From Nonomuraea sp. NBC_00507 (lineage in GTDB: Bacteria > Actinomycetota > Actinomycetes > Streptosporangiales > Streptosporangiaceae): 64,000 bases of DNA. The stretch's first letter is position 1, and each line of letters begins with the position of its first letter. The stretch is taken from positions 1,860,001-1,924,000 of the forward strand of contig NZ_CP107853.1 in NCBI RefSeq assembly GCF_036013525.1. Reading direction: 5' to 3'. The notes below the pieces were generated by a model. It was not told the DNA's origin and ran no database searches. It saw only the letters and a list, made by a program, of their open reading frames with translations. Of this stretch, positions 39,430 to 48,934 are shown one piece after another. A program made the position numbers and the translations under genes.

Positions 39430-42400
39430 CGATCCTCCAGATCGCCTTCGGTCTTGAGATAGACCTCCTGCAGCTCGCGCAGGGTCTGCTCGTCCGGGTG
39501 CTCCCACATGCCGCGCTCGGCCGCCTCCAGCAGCCGCTCGGCGATGCCGTGCAGCGCCCATGGGTTGGATGTGGCCATGAACTCCCGGTTCTCCGGGTCC
39601 AGCACGTAGGCCTGGGTGAGCTTGTCGTACATCCAGTCCGCCATGACCCCGGTCGTGGCGTCGTAGCCGAACAGGTAGTCCACGGTCGCGGCCAGCTCGA
39701 AAGCGCCCTTGTAGCCGTGCCTGCGCATCGCGGCCAGCCACTGCGGGTTGACCACGCGGGCGCGGAAGATCCTGGAGGTCTCCTCCGCGAGCGTGCGGGT
39801 GCGGACCGCGTCGGGGCGCGTGCTGTCGCCCACGTAGGCGGCGGGAGCCTTTCCGGTCAGCGCCCGGACGGTGGCGACCATGCCGCCGTGGTACTGGAAG
39901 TAGTCGTCGGAGTCGGCGATGTCGTGCTCGCGGGTGTCGACGTTCTTGGCGGCGACCGCGATCCGGCGGTAGGCGTTCTCCATGTCCTGCCGTGCGGGCA
40001 CGCCCTCCAGGTCGCGGCCATAGGCGAAGCCGCCCCAGACGGCGTAGACCTCGGCCAGGTCGGCGTCGTCGCGCCAGGTGCGGCTGTCGATCAGCGGGAG
40101 CAGCCCGGCGCCGTAGGCCCCCGGCGCCGAGCCGAAGATGCGGCGCTCGCTGCCGTCGGCTCGTACGTGGGCGCGGATGTAGTTGTCCTCATCCGGCTCC
40201 TCCAGCGAAGCGGCCAGCCGTACAGCGTCGTCGAGCATGGCCACCACGTGCGGGAAGGCATCGCGGAAGAAGCCGCTGATGCGGACGGTCACGTCGATGC
40301 GGGGGCGGCCGAGCTCGGCGAGGGGGATCGGCTCCAGCCGCGTCACCCTCCTGGACATCTCATCCCATTCCGGGCGGATGCCGAGGAGTGCGAGGACCTC
40401 GGCCACGTCGTCGCCCGCCGTGCGCATGGCACTGGTGCCCCAGACCGACAGGCCCACCGAGCGCGGCCACTCGCCGTGGTCGGTGCGGTAGCGCTGCAGC
40501 AGGGAGTCGGCCATGGCCTGGCCGGTCTCCCAGGCGAGGCGGCTGGGCACCGCGCGCGGGTCGACCGAGTAGAAGTTGCGGCCGGTCGGCAGCACGTTGA
40601 TCAGGCCGCGCAGCGGGCTTCCGCTCGGTCCGGCGGGGACGTAGCCGCCGTCGAGGGCGTGCAGCACGTGGTCGATCTCGTCGGTGGTACGGCGGAGCCT
40701 GGGCACCACCTCCGTCGCGGCGAAGGTCAGGATGCGGGTGACGAGGTCACGTCGATCGCCGGATAATTCCGGCACGTCGGCGTGTGCCACCACCACCTCC
40801 GCCGCGGCGGATGGCTCCCAGCCCCGCTCCTCCATGCCCTCGACCAGCGCACGCGCGGTCGCCTCCGCCCGGTCCACGGCCGACAGACTCGCCGTGCCGT
40901 CCTCGGCCAGGCCGAGTGCCTCGCGCAGGCCGGGCAGGGTCTCCTTGCCCGCCCACATCTGCCTGGCCCGGAGCATCGCCAGCACCAGGTCCACCCGGAC
41001 CTGCCCTTCGGGGGCCTGGCCGAGCACGTGCAGCCCGTCGCGGATCTGCGCGTCCTTGATTTCGCACAGCCAGCCGTCCACGTGCAGCAGGAAGTCGTCG
41101 AACTCGCTGTCGTGCGGCCGGTCCGCCAAACCCAGATCATGGTCGAGCCGGGCGGCCTGGATCAGGGTCCAGATCTGGGCGCGGATGGCGGGCAGCTTGG
41201 CCGGATCCATGGCGGCGATGGTGGCGTGCTCGTCGAGCAGCTGCTCAAGCCTGGAAATGTCGCCATAGGTCTCGGCGCGAGCCATCGGCGGCACCAGGTG
41301 GTCGACCAGCACCGCGTGCGCCCGCCGCTTGGCCTGCGTGCCCTCACCCGGGTCGTTGACCAGGAACGGGTAGACCAGCGGCAGGTCCCCGATCGCCGCG
41401 TCGGTGCCGCACGAAGCCGACATCCCCGCCGACTTGCCCGGCAGCCACTCCAGGTTGCCGTGCTTGCCCACGTGCACCATGGCGTGCGCACCGAACTGGG
41501 CCGACAGCCACCGGTAGGCGGCCAGGTAGTGGTGGCTGGGCGGCAAATCGGGGTCGTGGTAGATGGCGATCGGATTCTCGCCGAAGCCGCGCGGCGGCTG
41601 CACCATGACCACGAGGTTCCCGGCGCGCAGGGCGGCCAGGACGATGTCGCCCTCGTGCACGAACAACTCGCCCGGCGGCGGCCCCCAGTGCCGCTCCATC
41701 TCCTCGCGCAGGTCCTCGGGGAGCGTGCGGTACCAAGCGGTGTAGGCCTGTCCCGGGATGCGCACCGGGTTGCCCGCCAGGTGCTCCTCGGTCAGCCAGT
41801 CCTGGTCCTGCCCGCCCGCCGCGATGAGCGCGTGGATGAGCGCGTCGCCGTCCTGCTCGGCCACGCCGGGGAAGCCCTCTCCCACGTCATAGCCCGCCTC
41901 GGCCAGGCGCCTGAGCAGGCGTACGGCACTGGCGGGCGTGTCAAGGCCGACCGCGTTGCCGACCCGGGAGTGCTTGGTCGGATAGGCGGAAAGCATGATT
42001 ACCAGCCGCCGCTCGGCAGGCGGCACGTGCCGGAGCAGGCCGTGCCGTACGGCGATGCCGGCCACCCGGGCGGCCCGCTCGGGGTCGGCCACGTAGACGG
42101 TCAGCCCGTCGGCGTCGATCTCCTTGAACGAGAACGGCACGGTGATGATGCGCCCGTCGAACTCGGGGATGGCCACCTGAGAGGCGGCGTCCAGGGGCGA
42201 CAGGCCGTCGTCGTTCTCCGCCCACGCCTGCCTGCTGGTGGTCAGGCAGAGCCCCTGGAGGATCGGCACGTCGAGATCGGCCAGCGCGCCCACGTCCCAG
42301 GCCTCGTCGTCCCCGCCCGCGCCCGCGGTGGCCGGGCGGGAACCGCCCGCCGCGAGCACGGTGACGACCAGGGCGTCCGCCGCTCTCAGCGTTTCCAGCA

Positions 42401-42986
42401 GCTCCGGCTCCGCCGTACGGAGAGAGGAGCAGAAGACGGGAAGCGCCCGCCCTCCGGCCTCCTCGACGGCCCGGCACAGCGCCTCGACGAAGCCGGTGTT
42501 GCCCGCCATGTGGTGAGCCCGGTAGTACAGGACGCCGATCACCGGACCCGTCCCGGTGGACTCGCGCTCCAGCACGCCCCAGGAGGGCGCGGCCTCGGGC
42601 GGGGCGAAGCCGTGGCCGGTCAGCAGCACGGTGTCGGAGAGGAAAGCGTGCAGCTGGGCCAGGTTGCGCGGGCCGCCGTGCGCCAGATAGGCGTGTGCTT
42701 CGGCGACCACGCCGCCGGGCACGGTGGACAGCTCCATCAGCTCGGCGTCGGGCGCCTGCTCGCCGCCCAGCACCACGACCGGGCGGGGACCGGACACAAG
42801 CGCGTCCAGGCCCTCTTCCCAGGCCCTGCGGCCACCGAGCAGGCGGACCACGACGAGGTCGACGCCCTCCAGGGGGAGATCGCCGGGGGTCAGCCTGGCG
42901 GGGTTGCCCAGCCGGTAGCCGGCACCGCTGGCCTTGGCACTGAGCAGGTCGGTGTCCGAAGTGGACAGCAGCAGGACAGTGGGCAC
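39426..42986 (-). CDS. cobN: Cobaltochelatase CobN subunit
   Basis: A 1186-residue large chelatase subunit of the CobN/BchH/ChlH family. Signatures include GVLYYRAHHMAGNTGFVEAL, the region VHVGKHGNLEWLPGKS with the active-site histidines, and, near the C-terminus, VTVRISGFFRDAFPHVVAML and the GMVATVRALTGKAP motif. It binds the corrin and inserts cobalt into hydrogenobyrinic acid a,c-diamide, driven by an AAA+ complex. GTG at 42986 with GGGAGGA upstream is preferred over in-frame codons within the riboswitch leader. The AAA+ partner is probably the ChlI/ChlD-type protein encoded at 46.85-48.9 kb. Confidence 0.94.
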   Translation of the reverse strand: MPTVLLLSTSDTDLLSAKASGAGYRLGNPARLTPGDLPLEGVDLVVVRLLGGRRAWEEGLDALVSGPRPVVVLGGEQAPDAELMELSTVPGGVVAEAHAYLAHGGPRNLAQLHAFLSDTVLLTGHGFAPPEAAPSWGVLERESTGTGPVIGVLYYRAHHMAGNTGFVEALCRAVEEAGGRALPVFCSSLRTAEPELLETLRAADALVVTVLAAGGSRPATAGAGGDDEAWDVGALADLDVPILQGLCLTTSRQAWAENDDGLSPLDAASQVAIPEFDGRIITVPFSFKEIDADGLTVYVADPERAARVAGIAVRHGLLRHVPPAERRLVIMLSAYPTKHSRVGNAVGLDTPASAVRLLRRLAEAGYDVGEGFPGVAEQDGDALIHALIAAGGQDQDWLTEEHLAGNPVRIPGQAYTAWYRTLPEDLREEMERHWGPPPGELFVHEGDIVLAALRAGNLVVMVQPPRGFGENPIAIYHDPDLPPSHHYLAAYRWLSAQFGAHAMVHVGKHGNLEWLPGKSAGMSASCGTDAAIGDLPLVYPFLVNDPGEGTQAKRRAHAVLVDHLVPPMARAETYGDISRLEQLLDEHATIAAMDPAKLPAIRAQIWTLIQAARLDHDLGLADRPHDSEFDDFLLHVDGWLCEIKDAQIRDGLHVLGQAPEGQVRVDLVLAMLRARQMWAGKETLPGLREALGLAEDGTASLSAVDRAEATARALVEGMEERGWEPSAAAEVVVAHADVPELSGDRRDLVTRILTFAATEVVPRLRRTTDEIDHVLHALDGGYVPAGPSGSPLRGLINVLPTGRNFYSVDPRAVPSRLAWETGQAMADSLLQRYRTDHGEWPRSVGLSVWGTSAMRTAGDDVAEVLALLGIRPEWDEMSRRVTRLEPIPLAELGRPRIDVTVRISGFFRDAFPHVVAMLDDAVRLAASLEEPDEDNYIRAHVRADGSERRIFGSAPGAYGAGLLPLIDSRTWRDDADLAEVYAVWGGFAYGRDLEGVPARQDMENAYRRIAVAAKNVDTREHDIADSDDYFQYHGGMVATVRALTGKAPAAYVGDSTRPDAVRTRTLAEETSRIFRARVVNPQWLAAMRRHGYKGAFELAATVDYLFGYDATTGVMADWMYDKLTQAYVLDPENREFMATSNPWALHGIAERLLEAAERGMWEHPDEQTLRELQEVYLKTEGDLEDR

Positions 42987-43029
42987 GAAGACGTCCTCCC
43001 TCGGGGTCCTCGCCCCGGTCGCAGGTGTC

Positions 43030-43172
43030 ACGAAAGGCCGGAGTCTCCTGGCTCCCGGATCGCCGCTCACCCCCGGCCTTCCCTCTCGGTGGCCTGCGGT
43101 GGGGGCTCGCTCCCCGGTGACAGTGGCGGGACCGCGCCGGATTCACACCGGCTTCCTCCTAGCCTTCGCCTG
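43030..43172 (-). promoter_or_regulatory. Cobalamin riboswitch upstream of cobN
   Basis: Read on the minus strand, conserved elements occur in order: GGAAGCCGGTGTGAATCCGG (43156-43137), GGTCCCGCCACTGTC (43133-43119) and the B12 box GAGCCAGGAGACTCCGGCC (near 43053-43036). The closing P1 helix can form between the segments near 43161-43170 and 43031-43039. About 45 nt separate it from the cobN start, so it may act on translation of cobN and cobIJ by hiding the ribosome binding site when adenosylcobalamin is bound. Confidence 0.9.
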
Positions 43173-43195
43173 TGGGCAAGCCTACGGCAGCAGGA

Positions 43196-44209
43196 ATGGG
43201 CGTTACCATCCTCAACGTGTCCATATCCGGACGAACACATCCAGACGCCTGTCCGGGGGCGCTCCAGCTGCACCAAGCCGCCGACGGGCCGCTGGCCCGC
43301 GTCCGCACCCCGGGCGGTCTGCTCTCCGCCGGGCAGCTGCGCGAGCTGGCGGCGTGCGCGAGCGAGCTGGGCTCGGGTGTGATCGAGCTGACCTCGCGGG
43401 CCAACCTGCAGGTGCGCGCGTTGCGGGATCCGGAGGCCTTCGCTGAACGCATCGCCGCGGCCGGGCTGCTGCCCTCGCCGACCCACGAGCGGGTACGCAA
43501 CATCGTCGCCTCGCCTCTCGTCGACCGAGAGCTGATCATCGACCTCGACCGCGCCCTGTGCGCCCGGCCGGAGCTGGCCGAGCTGCCCGGGCGTTTCCTG
43601 TTCGCGATCGGTGAGACGGGGCTGGCCGCCGATGTGGCCCTGGTGGAGGGGCGGCTGCTGCTGGCCGGGCGGGAGACGGGGTTGCCGGGAACGGTGGAGC
43701 TGATGCTGGAGGCCGCCGAGGCGTTCCTGCGGCTGCGCTCCGCCGAATGGCGCATCTCCGAGCTGGGGCCCGCCCGCGTCGCCGCCGAGCTCGGCACGGA
43801 GCTGGGCGCGGCCCGGCGCGGCACCCCACCTTCCACCGAACCCGGCCCCCACCAGGCACTGATCCCGCTCGGCCGCCTGTCCCCACGTCAGTTGCTGGCC
43901 CTGGCCGAAGCCGCCGAGGAGGTACGGCTCACGCCATGGCGCACGGTCGTGCTGCCCCGCGTGCCGGAGGATGTGGGATTCATCACCGACCCGAACTCTC
44001 CCTGGGCCGGCGTGACCGCGTGCACCGGCCGCCCCGGTTGTGCCAAGTCCCTGGCCGACGTACAGACTGACGCCGCCCGCTGGGTCCATGAGCGTCACAC
44101 CGACCGCCCCGTGCACTGGGCGGGCTGCGACCGCCTGTGCGGGCTGCCGCCCGGGCCGGTCATCCAGATGGTCGCCACCCCCGGCGGATACGAGGAAAGG
44201 CAGAAGTGA
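43196..44209 (+). CDS. cobG: Precorrin-3B synthase
   Basis: A 337-residue siroheme/[4Fe-4S] enzyme of the nitrite/sulfite reductase family. [19 protein letters not shown] is the CobG N-terminus; [10 protein letters not shown] and the cluster motif [16 protein letters not shown] with [12 protein letters not shown] give four cysteines. It uses O2 to hydroxylate C20 and form a lactone, which marks the aerobic pathway. The start is uncertain: ATG 43196 or GTG 43217. Both lie beside the divergent riboswitch 5' end, so the cobN promoter must overlap the cobG start. GTGA overlap with cobH. Confidence 0.92.
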   Translation: MGVTILNVSISGRTHPDACPGALQLHQAADGPLARVRTPGGLLSAGQLRELAACASELGSGVIELTSRANLQVRALRDPEAFAERIAAAGLLPSPTHERVRNIVASPLVDRELIIDLDRALCARPELAELPGRFLFAIGETGLAADVALVEGRLLLAGRETGLPGTVELMLEAAEAFLRLRSAEWRISELGPARVAAELGTELGAARRGTPPSTEPGPHQALIPLGRLSPRQLLALAEAAEEVRLTPWRTVVLPRVPEDVGFITDPNSPWAGVTACTGRPGCAKSLADVQTDAARWVHERHTDRPVHWAGCDRLCGLPPGPVIQMVATPGGYEERQK

Positions 44210-44826
44210 TCGACTACATCCGCGACGGCGCCGAGATCTACCGGCAGTCGTTCGCCACCATCCGCGCCGAGGCCGACCTGAGCGGGATGCCCCCGGAGGT
44301 GGCCCAGGTCGCGGTCCGGATGATCCACGCCTGCGGAATGACCGACCTGACCCGTGACCTGGCCTGGTCACCGAACGTGGTGACGAACGCCCGCGAAGCC
44401 CTGCGTGCGGGGGCGCCGATCCTGTGCGACGCCATGATGGTCGCCTCCGGCGTCACCCGCCGCCGCCTCCCGGCGGACAACGAGATCCTCTGCACGCTGT
44501 CAGAGCCCGGCGTCCCGGCCCTCGCCGAACGCCTGAGCACCACCCGCAGCGCCGCCGCGCTGGAGCTGTGGCGCGATCGGCTGGCCGGCTCGGTGGTGGC
44601 CATCGGCAACGCCCCGACCGCGCTCTTCCGGCTCCTGGAGCTGGTCGCCGAGGGGGCGGGACGCCCGGCGGCAGTGCTGGGCCTCCCGGTGGGCTTCATC
44701 GGCGCTGCCGAGTCCAAGCAGGCACTGGCCGCCAGCGACCTGGACTACCTGGTCGTCCACGGCCGCCGAGGCGGCAGCGCGATGGCGGTGGCGGCGATCA
44801 ACGCCATCGCGAGCGAGGAGGAGTGA
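44206..44826 (+). CDS. cobH: Precorrin-8X methylmutase
   Basis: A 206-residue CobH/CbiC enzyme. The catalytic histidine is in [15 protein letters not shown]; further family segments are [29 protein letters not shown] and [15 protein letters not shown]. It moves the methyl group from C11 to C12 to make hydrogenobyrinic acid. GTG start couples it to cobG. The gene ends 37 bp before the convergent cobB gene with no obvious hairpin between them. Confidence 0.94.
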   Translation: MIDYIRDGAEIYRQSFATIRAEADLSGMPPEVAQVAVRMIHACGMTDLTRDLAWSPNVVTNAREALRAGAPILCDAMMVASGVTRRRLPADNEILCTLSEPGVPALAERLSTTRSAAALELWRDRLAGSVVAIGNAPTALFRLLELVAEGAGRPAAVLGLPVGFIGAAESKQALAASDLDYLVVHGRRGGSAMAVAAINAIASEEE

Positions 44827-44863
44827 TCACGCATAGAGGTCGTCGACGGTGACCAGGCGGACG

Positions 44864-46252
44864 TCACTCGCTTCTCCGGTGCCTGTAGTCGACTATCCGC
44901 TGAGCCAGCTCTGGCCTGCCCGCCCAGTGCAGGTGCAGGTAGGAGGCGGTCACGAGGGCGTCGCCGTAGCCGTCGGCGCCCCCCGCCCAGCGGAACAGCG
45001 GCTCCTTCGGCGAGATGATCGTGGTGCGGTGGAACTCGTGTCCGCGGTGCCGCTCGCCCTCGCGGGTCAGCAGCGACGTCCCGGAGATCGCCTCCCGGTA
45101 GCCGAGGGTCAGCCGGTCCGTCATCCGGGCCACCCCCGGCACCCTGCCGCACATCGGCAGCCCGTCCAGCTCCTCGCACAGGTAGAGCAGCCCGGCGCAC
45201 TCCGCGGCGATGGGCCCGTCGAAGGCGGCCACCTGCTTGCGCAGCGGCTCGTTGGCGGCGAGCCGGTCGGCGTAGACCTCGGGGAAGCCGCCACCGATGA
45301 CGATCGCCGCGGTCCCCTCGGGCAGCCGTTCATCCCGCAGCGGGTCGAAGACCGCGATCTCCGCGCCCGCCGAGCGCAGCAACTCGACGTGCTCGGCGTA
45401 GCCGAAGGTGAAGGCCGCCCCGCCCGCCACCGCGACGAGCTTCCCGTACGGCTGCGCCACCGCCGCGGGCTCCCACGGCCGTGCGTGCAGAGGGGGAGCC
45501 GTGCCGGCCAGCCGTACCAGGGCTTCCAGGTCGCACGAGCGGGCTACCAGCTCGCCCAGCCGCCCCACCGCCGCCAGCGCCTCGGACTCGCGCTCAGCCG
45601 CGGGGATCAGTCCCAGGTGACGTGACGGGGTAGCCACGGCGTCGTCCCGCCGGATGGCCCCGAGCACCGGCACGTCCCCCAGCGCGGCCCGGCACAGCTC
45701 CTCGTGCCGGTCCGACCCCACCCGGTTGAGGATCACCCCGCCCACCCGCACCCGCGGGTCGAAGGTGGAGAAACCGTGCACGGTCGCGGCGACCGACCGG
45801 CTCTGCCGGGCGACGTCCACCACGAGCACCACCGGCGCGTCCAGCAGCCGGGCGACGTGTGCCGTCGAGGCGAAGTCTGATGTGCCCGAGTCCGGCACGG
45901 TGTCCGATGTGCCCGAGTCCGGCACGGTGTCCGGTGTGCCCGAGTCCGGCACGGTGCCGCCCTTGCCGTCGAACAGCCCCATGACGCCCTCGACCACGGC
46001 GATGTCGCACCCGCGCGCCCCGTGCAGGAACAGCGGCGTCACCCGCTCCTCGCCGGTCAGCCACGGGTCCAGGTTGCGGCCCGGCCGACCGGCGGCCAGA
46101 GCGTGGTAGCCGGGGTCGATGTAGTCGGGCCCCACCTTGTGCGGCGACACCCGCAGCCCGCGCGCCCGCAGCGCGGCCATGAGCCCCGTCGCCACCGTCG
46201 TCTTGCCGCTGCCGGACGCGGGAGCGGCGATGACCAGGCGCGGAACTACCAC
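44864..46252 (-). CDS. cobB: Cobyrinate/hydrogenobyrinate a,c-diamide synthase
   Basis: A 462-residue glutamine-dependent amidase. The N-terminal dethiobiotin-synthase-like ATP domain has the P-loop APASGSGKTTVATGL, HKVGPDYIDPGYH and EGVMGLFDGKGG. The C-terminal class I glutaminase-like domain has GGGFPEVYADRL and the nucleophile cysteine in IAAECAGLLYLCEEL. It amidates the a and c side chains. An extra acidic segment of about 27 residues, made of PDSGT repeats, is inserted between the ATP domain motif and STAHVARLL. GTG start overlaps the cobO stop. Last gene of the cbtB-led unit. Confidence 0.93.
   Translation of the reverse strand: MVVPRLVIAAPASGSGKTTVATGLMAALRARGLRVSPHKVGPDYIDPGYHALAAGRPGRNLDPWLTGEERVTPLFLHGARGCDIAVVEGVMGLFDGKGGTVPDSGTPDTVPDSGTSDTVPDSGTSDFASTAHVARLLDAPVVLVVDVARQSRSVAATVHGFSTFDPRVRVGGVILNRVGSDRHEELCRAALGDVPVLGAIRRDDAVATPSRHLGLIPAAERESEALAAVGRLGELVARSCDLEALVRLAGTAPPLHARPWEPAAVAQPYGKLVAVAGGAAFTFGYAEHVELLRSAGAEIAVFDPLRDERLPEGTAAIVIGGGFPEVYADRLAANEPLRKQVAAFDGPIAAECAGLLYLCEELDGLPMCGRVPGVARMTDRLTLGYREAISGTSLLTREGERHRGHEFHRTTIISPKEPLFRWAGGADGYGDALVTASYLHLHWAGRPELAQRIVDYRHRRSE
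45879..45959 (-). repeat. Three 27-bp in-frame tandem repeats inside cobB
   Basis: Units 45879-45905, 45906-45932 and 45933-45959 are nearly identical and encode repeats of the nine-residue unit DTVPDSGTS with small changes. The array lies in a loop of CobB and keeps the frame. Confidence 0.92.
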
Positions 46253-46848
46253 TCGATGCCCTTCTGGCCCTTCTGCCCGGCGTCCATCGGGTGGCGTACC
46301 TTGCCCATCTCGGTCACCAGGTCGGCCGCCTCGATCAGTCGCTCCGGCGCGTCCCGCCCGGTGATCACCACGTGCTGGTTGCCCGGCCTGGACAGCAGCG
46401 TCGCCAGCACGTCGTCCAGGTCCAGCCAGCCCCACTTCAGCGGGTAGGTGAACTCGTCCAGCACGTAGAAGCGGTAGGTCTCGGCGGCCAGATCGCGCTT
46501 GATCTGCTCCCAGCCCTCGCGGGCGTCCCGCGCGTGGTCCTCCTCGGTCCCCGGCCGCTGGATCCACGACCAGCCCTCGCCCATCTTGTGCCAGGTGACC
46601 GGCCCGCCCTCGTCGCCGGCGCCGAGGACCTTCAGCGCCCGCTCCTCGCCGATGCGCCACTTGGCCGACTTGACGAACTGGAACACGCCGATCGGCCAGC
46701 CCTGATTCCAGGCGCGCAGCGCCATGCCGAACGCCGCCGTCGACTTGCCCTTGCCCGGCCCGGTGTGGACCATCAGCAACGGCCTGGACCTGCGTTGCCG
46801 TGTGGTCAGCCCGTCGTCGGGCACGTGCTCCGGCTTGCCCTGAGGCAT
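46246..46848 (-). CDS. cobO: Cob(I)yrinic acid a,c-diamide adenosyltransferase
   Basis: A 200-residue BtuR/CobO-type corrinoid adenosyltransferase. The P-loop is HTGPGKGKSTAAFG, followed by VFQFVKSAKWRIGEE, VTWHKMGEGWSW, YVLDEFTYPLKWGWLD and VVITGRDAPERLIEAADLV. It transfers the adenosyl group from ATP to Co(I). The ATG at 46848 directly follows the stop of the chelatase gene with one base between, and its end overlaps the cobB start. Confidence 0.94.
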   Translation of the reverse strand: MPQGKPEHVPDDGLTTRQRRSRPLLMVHTGPGKGKSTAAFGMALRAWNQGWPIGVFQFVKSAKWRIGEERALKVLGAGDEGGPVTWHKMGEGWSWIQRPGTEEDHARDAREGWEQIKRDLAAETYRFYVLDEFTYPLKWGWLDLDDVLATLLSRPGNQHVVITGRDAPERLIEAADLVTEMGKVRHPMDAGQKGQKGIEW

Positions 46849-46849
46849 C

Positions 46850-48934
46850 TCAACCCACCTTCCGATAGTCGCGTACCAGCGAGCCCAGCTCGCCCAGTGA
46901 ATCGAGCGGCAGCAGCGCGGCGCCGAGCCTGGCGGCCAGCCGTACGGCCAGCCCCAGCCGCACCGGGCCGCCCTCGCAGTCCACGACCACGCTCGCCGTG
47001 CCGCGCAGCAGATCGGCGGCCCGGTCCACGTCGCCGCCCGCCGTGGCGCGCCCGTCGGTCACCAGCACGAGCAGCGGGCGCCGGGCCGGATCGCGCAGCC
47101 GCTCCACCCGCAGCACCTCGGCCGCCGCGACCAGCCCGGCCGCCAGCGGCGTACGCCCGCCGGTCGGCAGCGAACGCAGCCTGGCCGCACCCGCCTCGAC
47201 CGAGGAGGTCGGCGGGAGCGTCACGCTGGCACTGTCGCCGCGGAAGGTGACCAGGCCGACCTTGTCCCTGCGCTGGTAGGCGTCGAGCAGCAGGCTCAGC
47301 ACCGCCGTCTTGACCGCGGTCATCCGCCTGCGCGCGGCCATCGAGCCGCTCGCGTCGACGACGAAGAGCACCAGGTTGCCCTCGCGGCCCTCGCGGACGA
47401 CCTCACGCAGGTCCTCGGGACGCAGCCGCAGCCCCGCCCCGGTTCTGCCCCGCTGTCGCTGGTGAGGGGCGGCGGCCAGCAGGGTGGCGGTCAGATGCAG
47501 GTCGCGCAGGCGGCCTTCCGGCTGCCGGGAGCCGGCGGCCCGGCCGCGCGGGGTGCGCGAGCGCGAGCGCCGTCCCGCCGCACCCTCGCCGACGCCGGGC
47601 ACCTCTAGACGAGGCACACGGTACGGCGCCGCCATGGCAGCCACCTGCCCCGCGCCGGGGTCGGGCTGCCCAGTGCCGGGGCGGGGCTCGACCTGACTCG
47701 CGCCGGGCCCTTTCCCTGGGTCACCCTCGGCCGCGCCCGCGTCGAGCTCGGGCCGGTCCGCCCCGTTGCCAACCTCGGGTTCGGCCGCCCCCTCGTCGCC
47801 AGGCCCGCCGGCCGCCGGATCCTGCCGGCCGCCATCATCATCCGCACCGGACCCGGCATCCGGCTCAGGTCCTGAAATTTCGGGGTCCGCGCCACCGCCG
47901 GGCGGCTCGTCATCGTCGTCGCCCGAAGTCTCCTCCAGCAACCGGTCCAGCAACTCCTCATCCAGCCCCGGCGCGTCGAACGGATCACGCCGCCGCCGAT
48001 GCGGCAACGCCAGCCGCGCCGCCGCCCGCACGTCCTCGGTCGTCACGCGGTCCCGCCCGTGCCAGGCGGCATGCGCGATGGCCGCGTTGGCCGTCACCAG
48101 ATCCGCCCGCAGGCCGTCCACCTCGAACGCCGCGCACACCGTGGAGATCTGCCGCAACCTGGCATCAGGCAACCGCACCTCGGGGAGCCGCACCCTGGCA
48201 CGGGCGATCCGCCCGGCCAGCTCGGACTCGGCCGGCCTCCATCGGCCGGCGAAGGACTCCGGGTCCGCGTCGAAAGCGAGCCTGCGCCGGATCACCTCGG
48301 CCCGCTCCTGCGGATCCCGCGACGCCCGCACCTCGACCGTCAGGCCGAAGCGGTCCAGGAGCTGCGGCCGCAGCTCGCCCTCCTCCGGATTCATGGTGCC
48401 GACCAGCAGGAAGCGTGCCTCGTGCCGTACCGACACCGACTCCCGCTCGACGTAGCAGGTGCCCAGCGCCGCCGCGTCGAGCAGCAGGTCGACGAGGTGA
48501 TCGTGCAGCAGGTTCACCTCGTCGACGTACAGCACGCCCCGGTGCGCGGCGGCCAGCAATCCCGGCTCGAACGCCTTCACCCCCTCGGTCAGCGCCCGCT
48601 CCACGTCCAGGGAACCGACCAGCCGGTCCTCGGAAGCGCCCACCGGCAACTCGACGAGCGCGGCCGGCCGGACGGCTCGCTGCTCGCCCGGCTCGTGCGG
48701 CCCGTCGGGACAGCCGGGGTCGGGCGCCGCCGGATCACACGCGAACCGGCACCCGGCCACGACCTGGACCTCGGGCAGCTGGGCGGCCAGGGCGCGGACG
48801 ATCGTGGACTTGGCCGTGCCCTTCTCGCCGCGTACCAGCACTCCGCCGACGCGTGGTGAGACGGCGTTGAGCAGCAGGGCCAGCTTCAGGTCGGCAAGAC
48901 CGACGACGGCGCTGAACGGATAGGTGATGGTCAC
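46850..48934 (-). CDS. Cobaltochelatase AAA+/VWA subunit (ChlI-ChlD fusion type)
   Basis: A 694-residue protein. The N-terminal AAA+ domain (about 1-340) has VLVRGEKGTAKSTIVRAL (Walker A), HRGVLYVDEVNLLHDHL (Walker B) and VGTMNPEEGELRPQLLDRF. A disordered linker (about 345-470) is very rich in Gly, Pro, Asp and Glu. The C-terminal von Willebrand A domain has the MIDAS motif VVDASGSMAARRR and LLVLVTDGRATAGG. This corresponds to the single-chain cobaltochelatase subunit (TIGR02442-like) found beside CobN in actinobacteria in place of CobS/CobT. GTG start overlaps the cobC stop. Confidence 0.92.
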   Translation of the reverse strand: MTITYPFSAVVGLADLKLALLLNAVSPRVGGVLVRGEKGTAKSTIVRALAAQLPEVQVVAGCRFACDPAAPDPGCPDGPHEPGEQRAVRPAALVELPVGASEDRLVGSLDVERALTEGVKAFEPGLLAAAHRGVLYVDEVNLLHDHLVDLLLDAAALGTCYVERESVSVRHEARFLLVGTMNPEEGELRPQLLDRFGLTVEVRASRDPQERAEVIRRRLAFDADPESFAGRWRPAESELAGRIARARVRLPEVRLPDARLRQISTVCAAFEVDGLRADLVTANAAIAHAAWHGRDRVTTEDVRAAARLALPHRRRRDPFDAPGLDEELLDRLLEETSGDDDDEPPGGGADPEISGPEPDAGSGADDDGGRQDPAAGGPGDEGAAEPEVGNGADRPELDAGAAEGDPGKGPGASQVEPRPGTGQPDPGAGQVAAMAAPYRVPRLEVPGVGEGAAGRRSRSRTPRGRAAGSRQPEGRLRDLHLTATLLAAAPHQRQRGRTGAGLRLRPEDLREVVREGREGNLVLFVVDASGSMAARRRMTAVKTAVLSLLLDAYQRRDKVGLVTFRGDSASVTLPPTSSVEAGAARLRSLPTGGRTPLAAGLVAAAEVLRVERLRDPARRPLLVLVTDGRATAGGDVDRAADLLRGTASVVVDCEGGPVRLGLAVRLAARLGAALLPLDSLGELGSLVRDYRKVG

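Noticed and set aside
43172..43195. GTG at 43172 as the cobG start.
   Set aside because: It falls at the edge of the divergent riboswitch and adds residues not resembling the CobG N-terminus; ATG 43196 or GTG 43217 fit better.
40782..43382. An 866-codon plus-strand frame opposite cobN.
   Set aside because: Composition is that of an antisense shadow; cobN on the other strand is fully conserved, and the frame would run through the riboswitch.
45879..45959. Repeat array considered as a CRISPR.
   Set aside because: The units are directly contiguous without spacers and stay in frame inside cobB.
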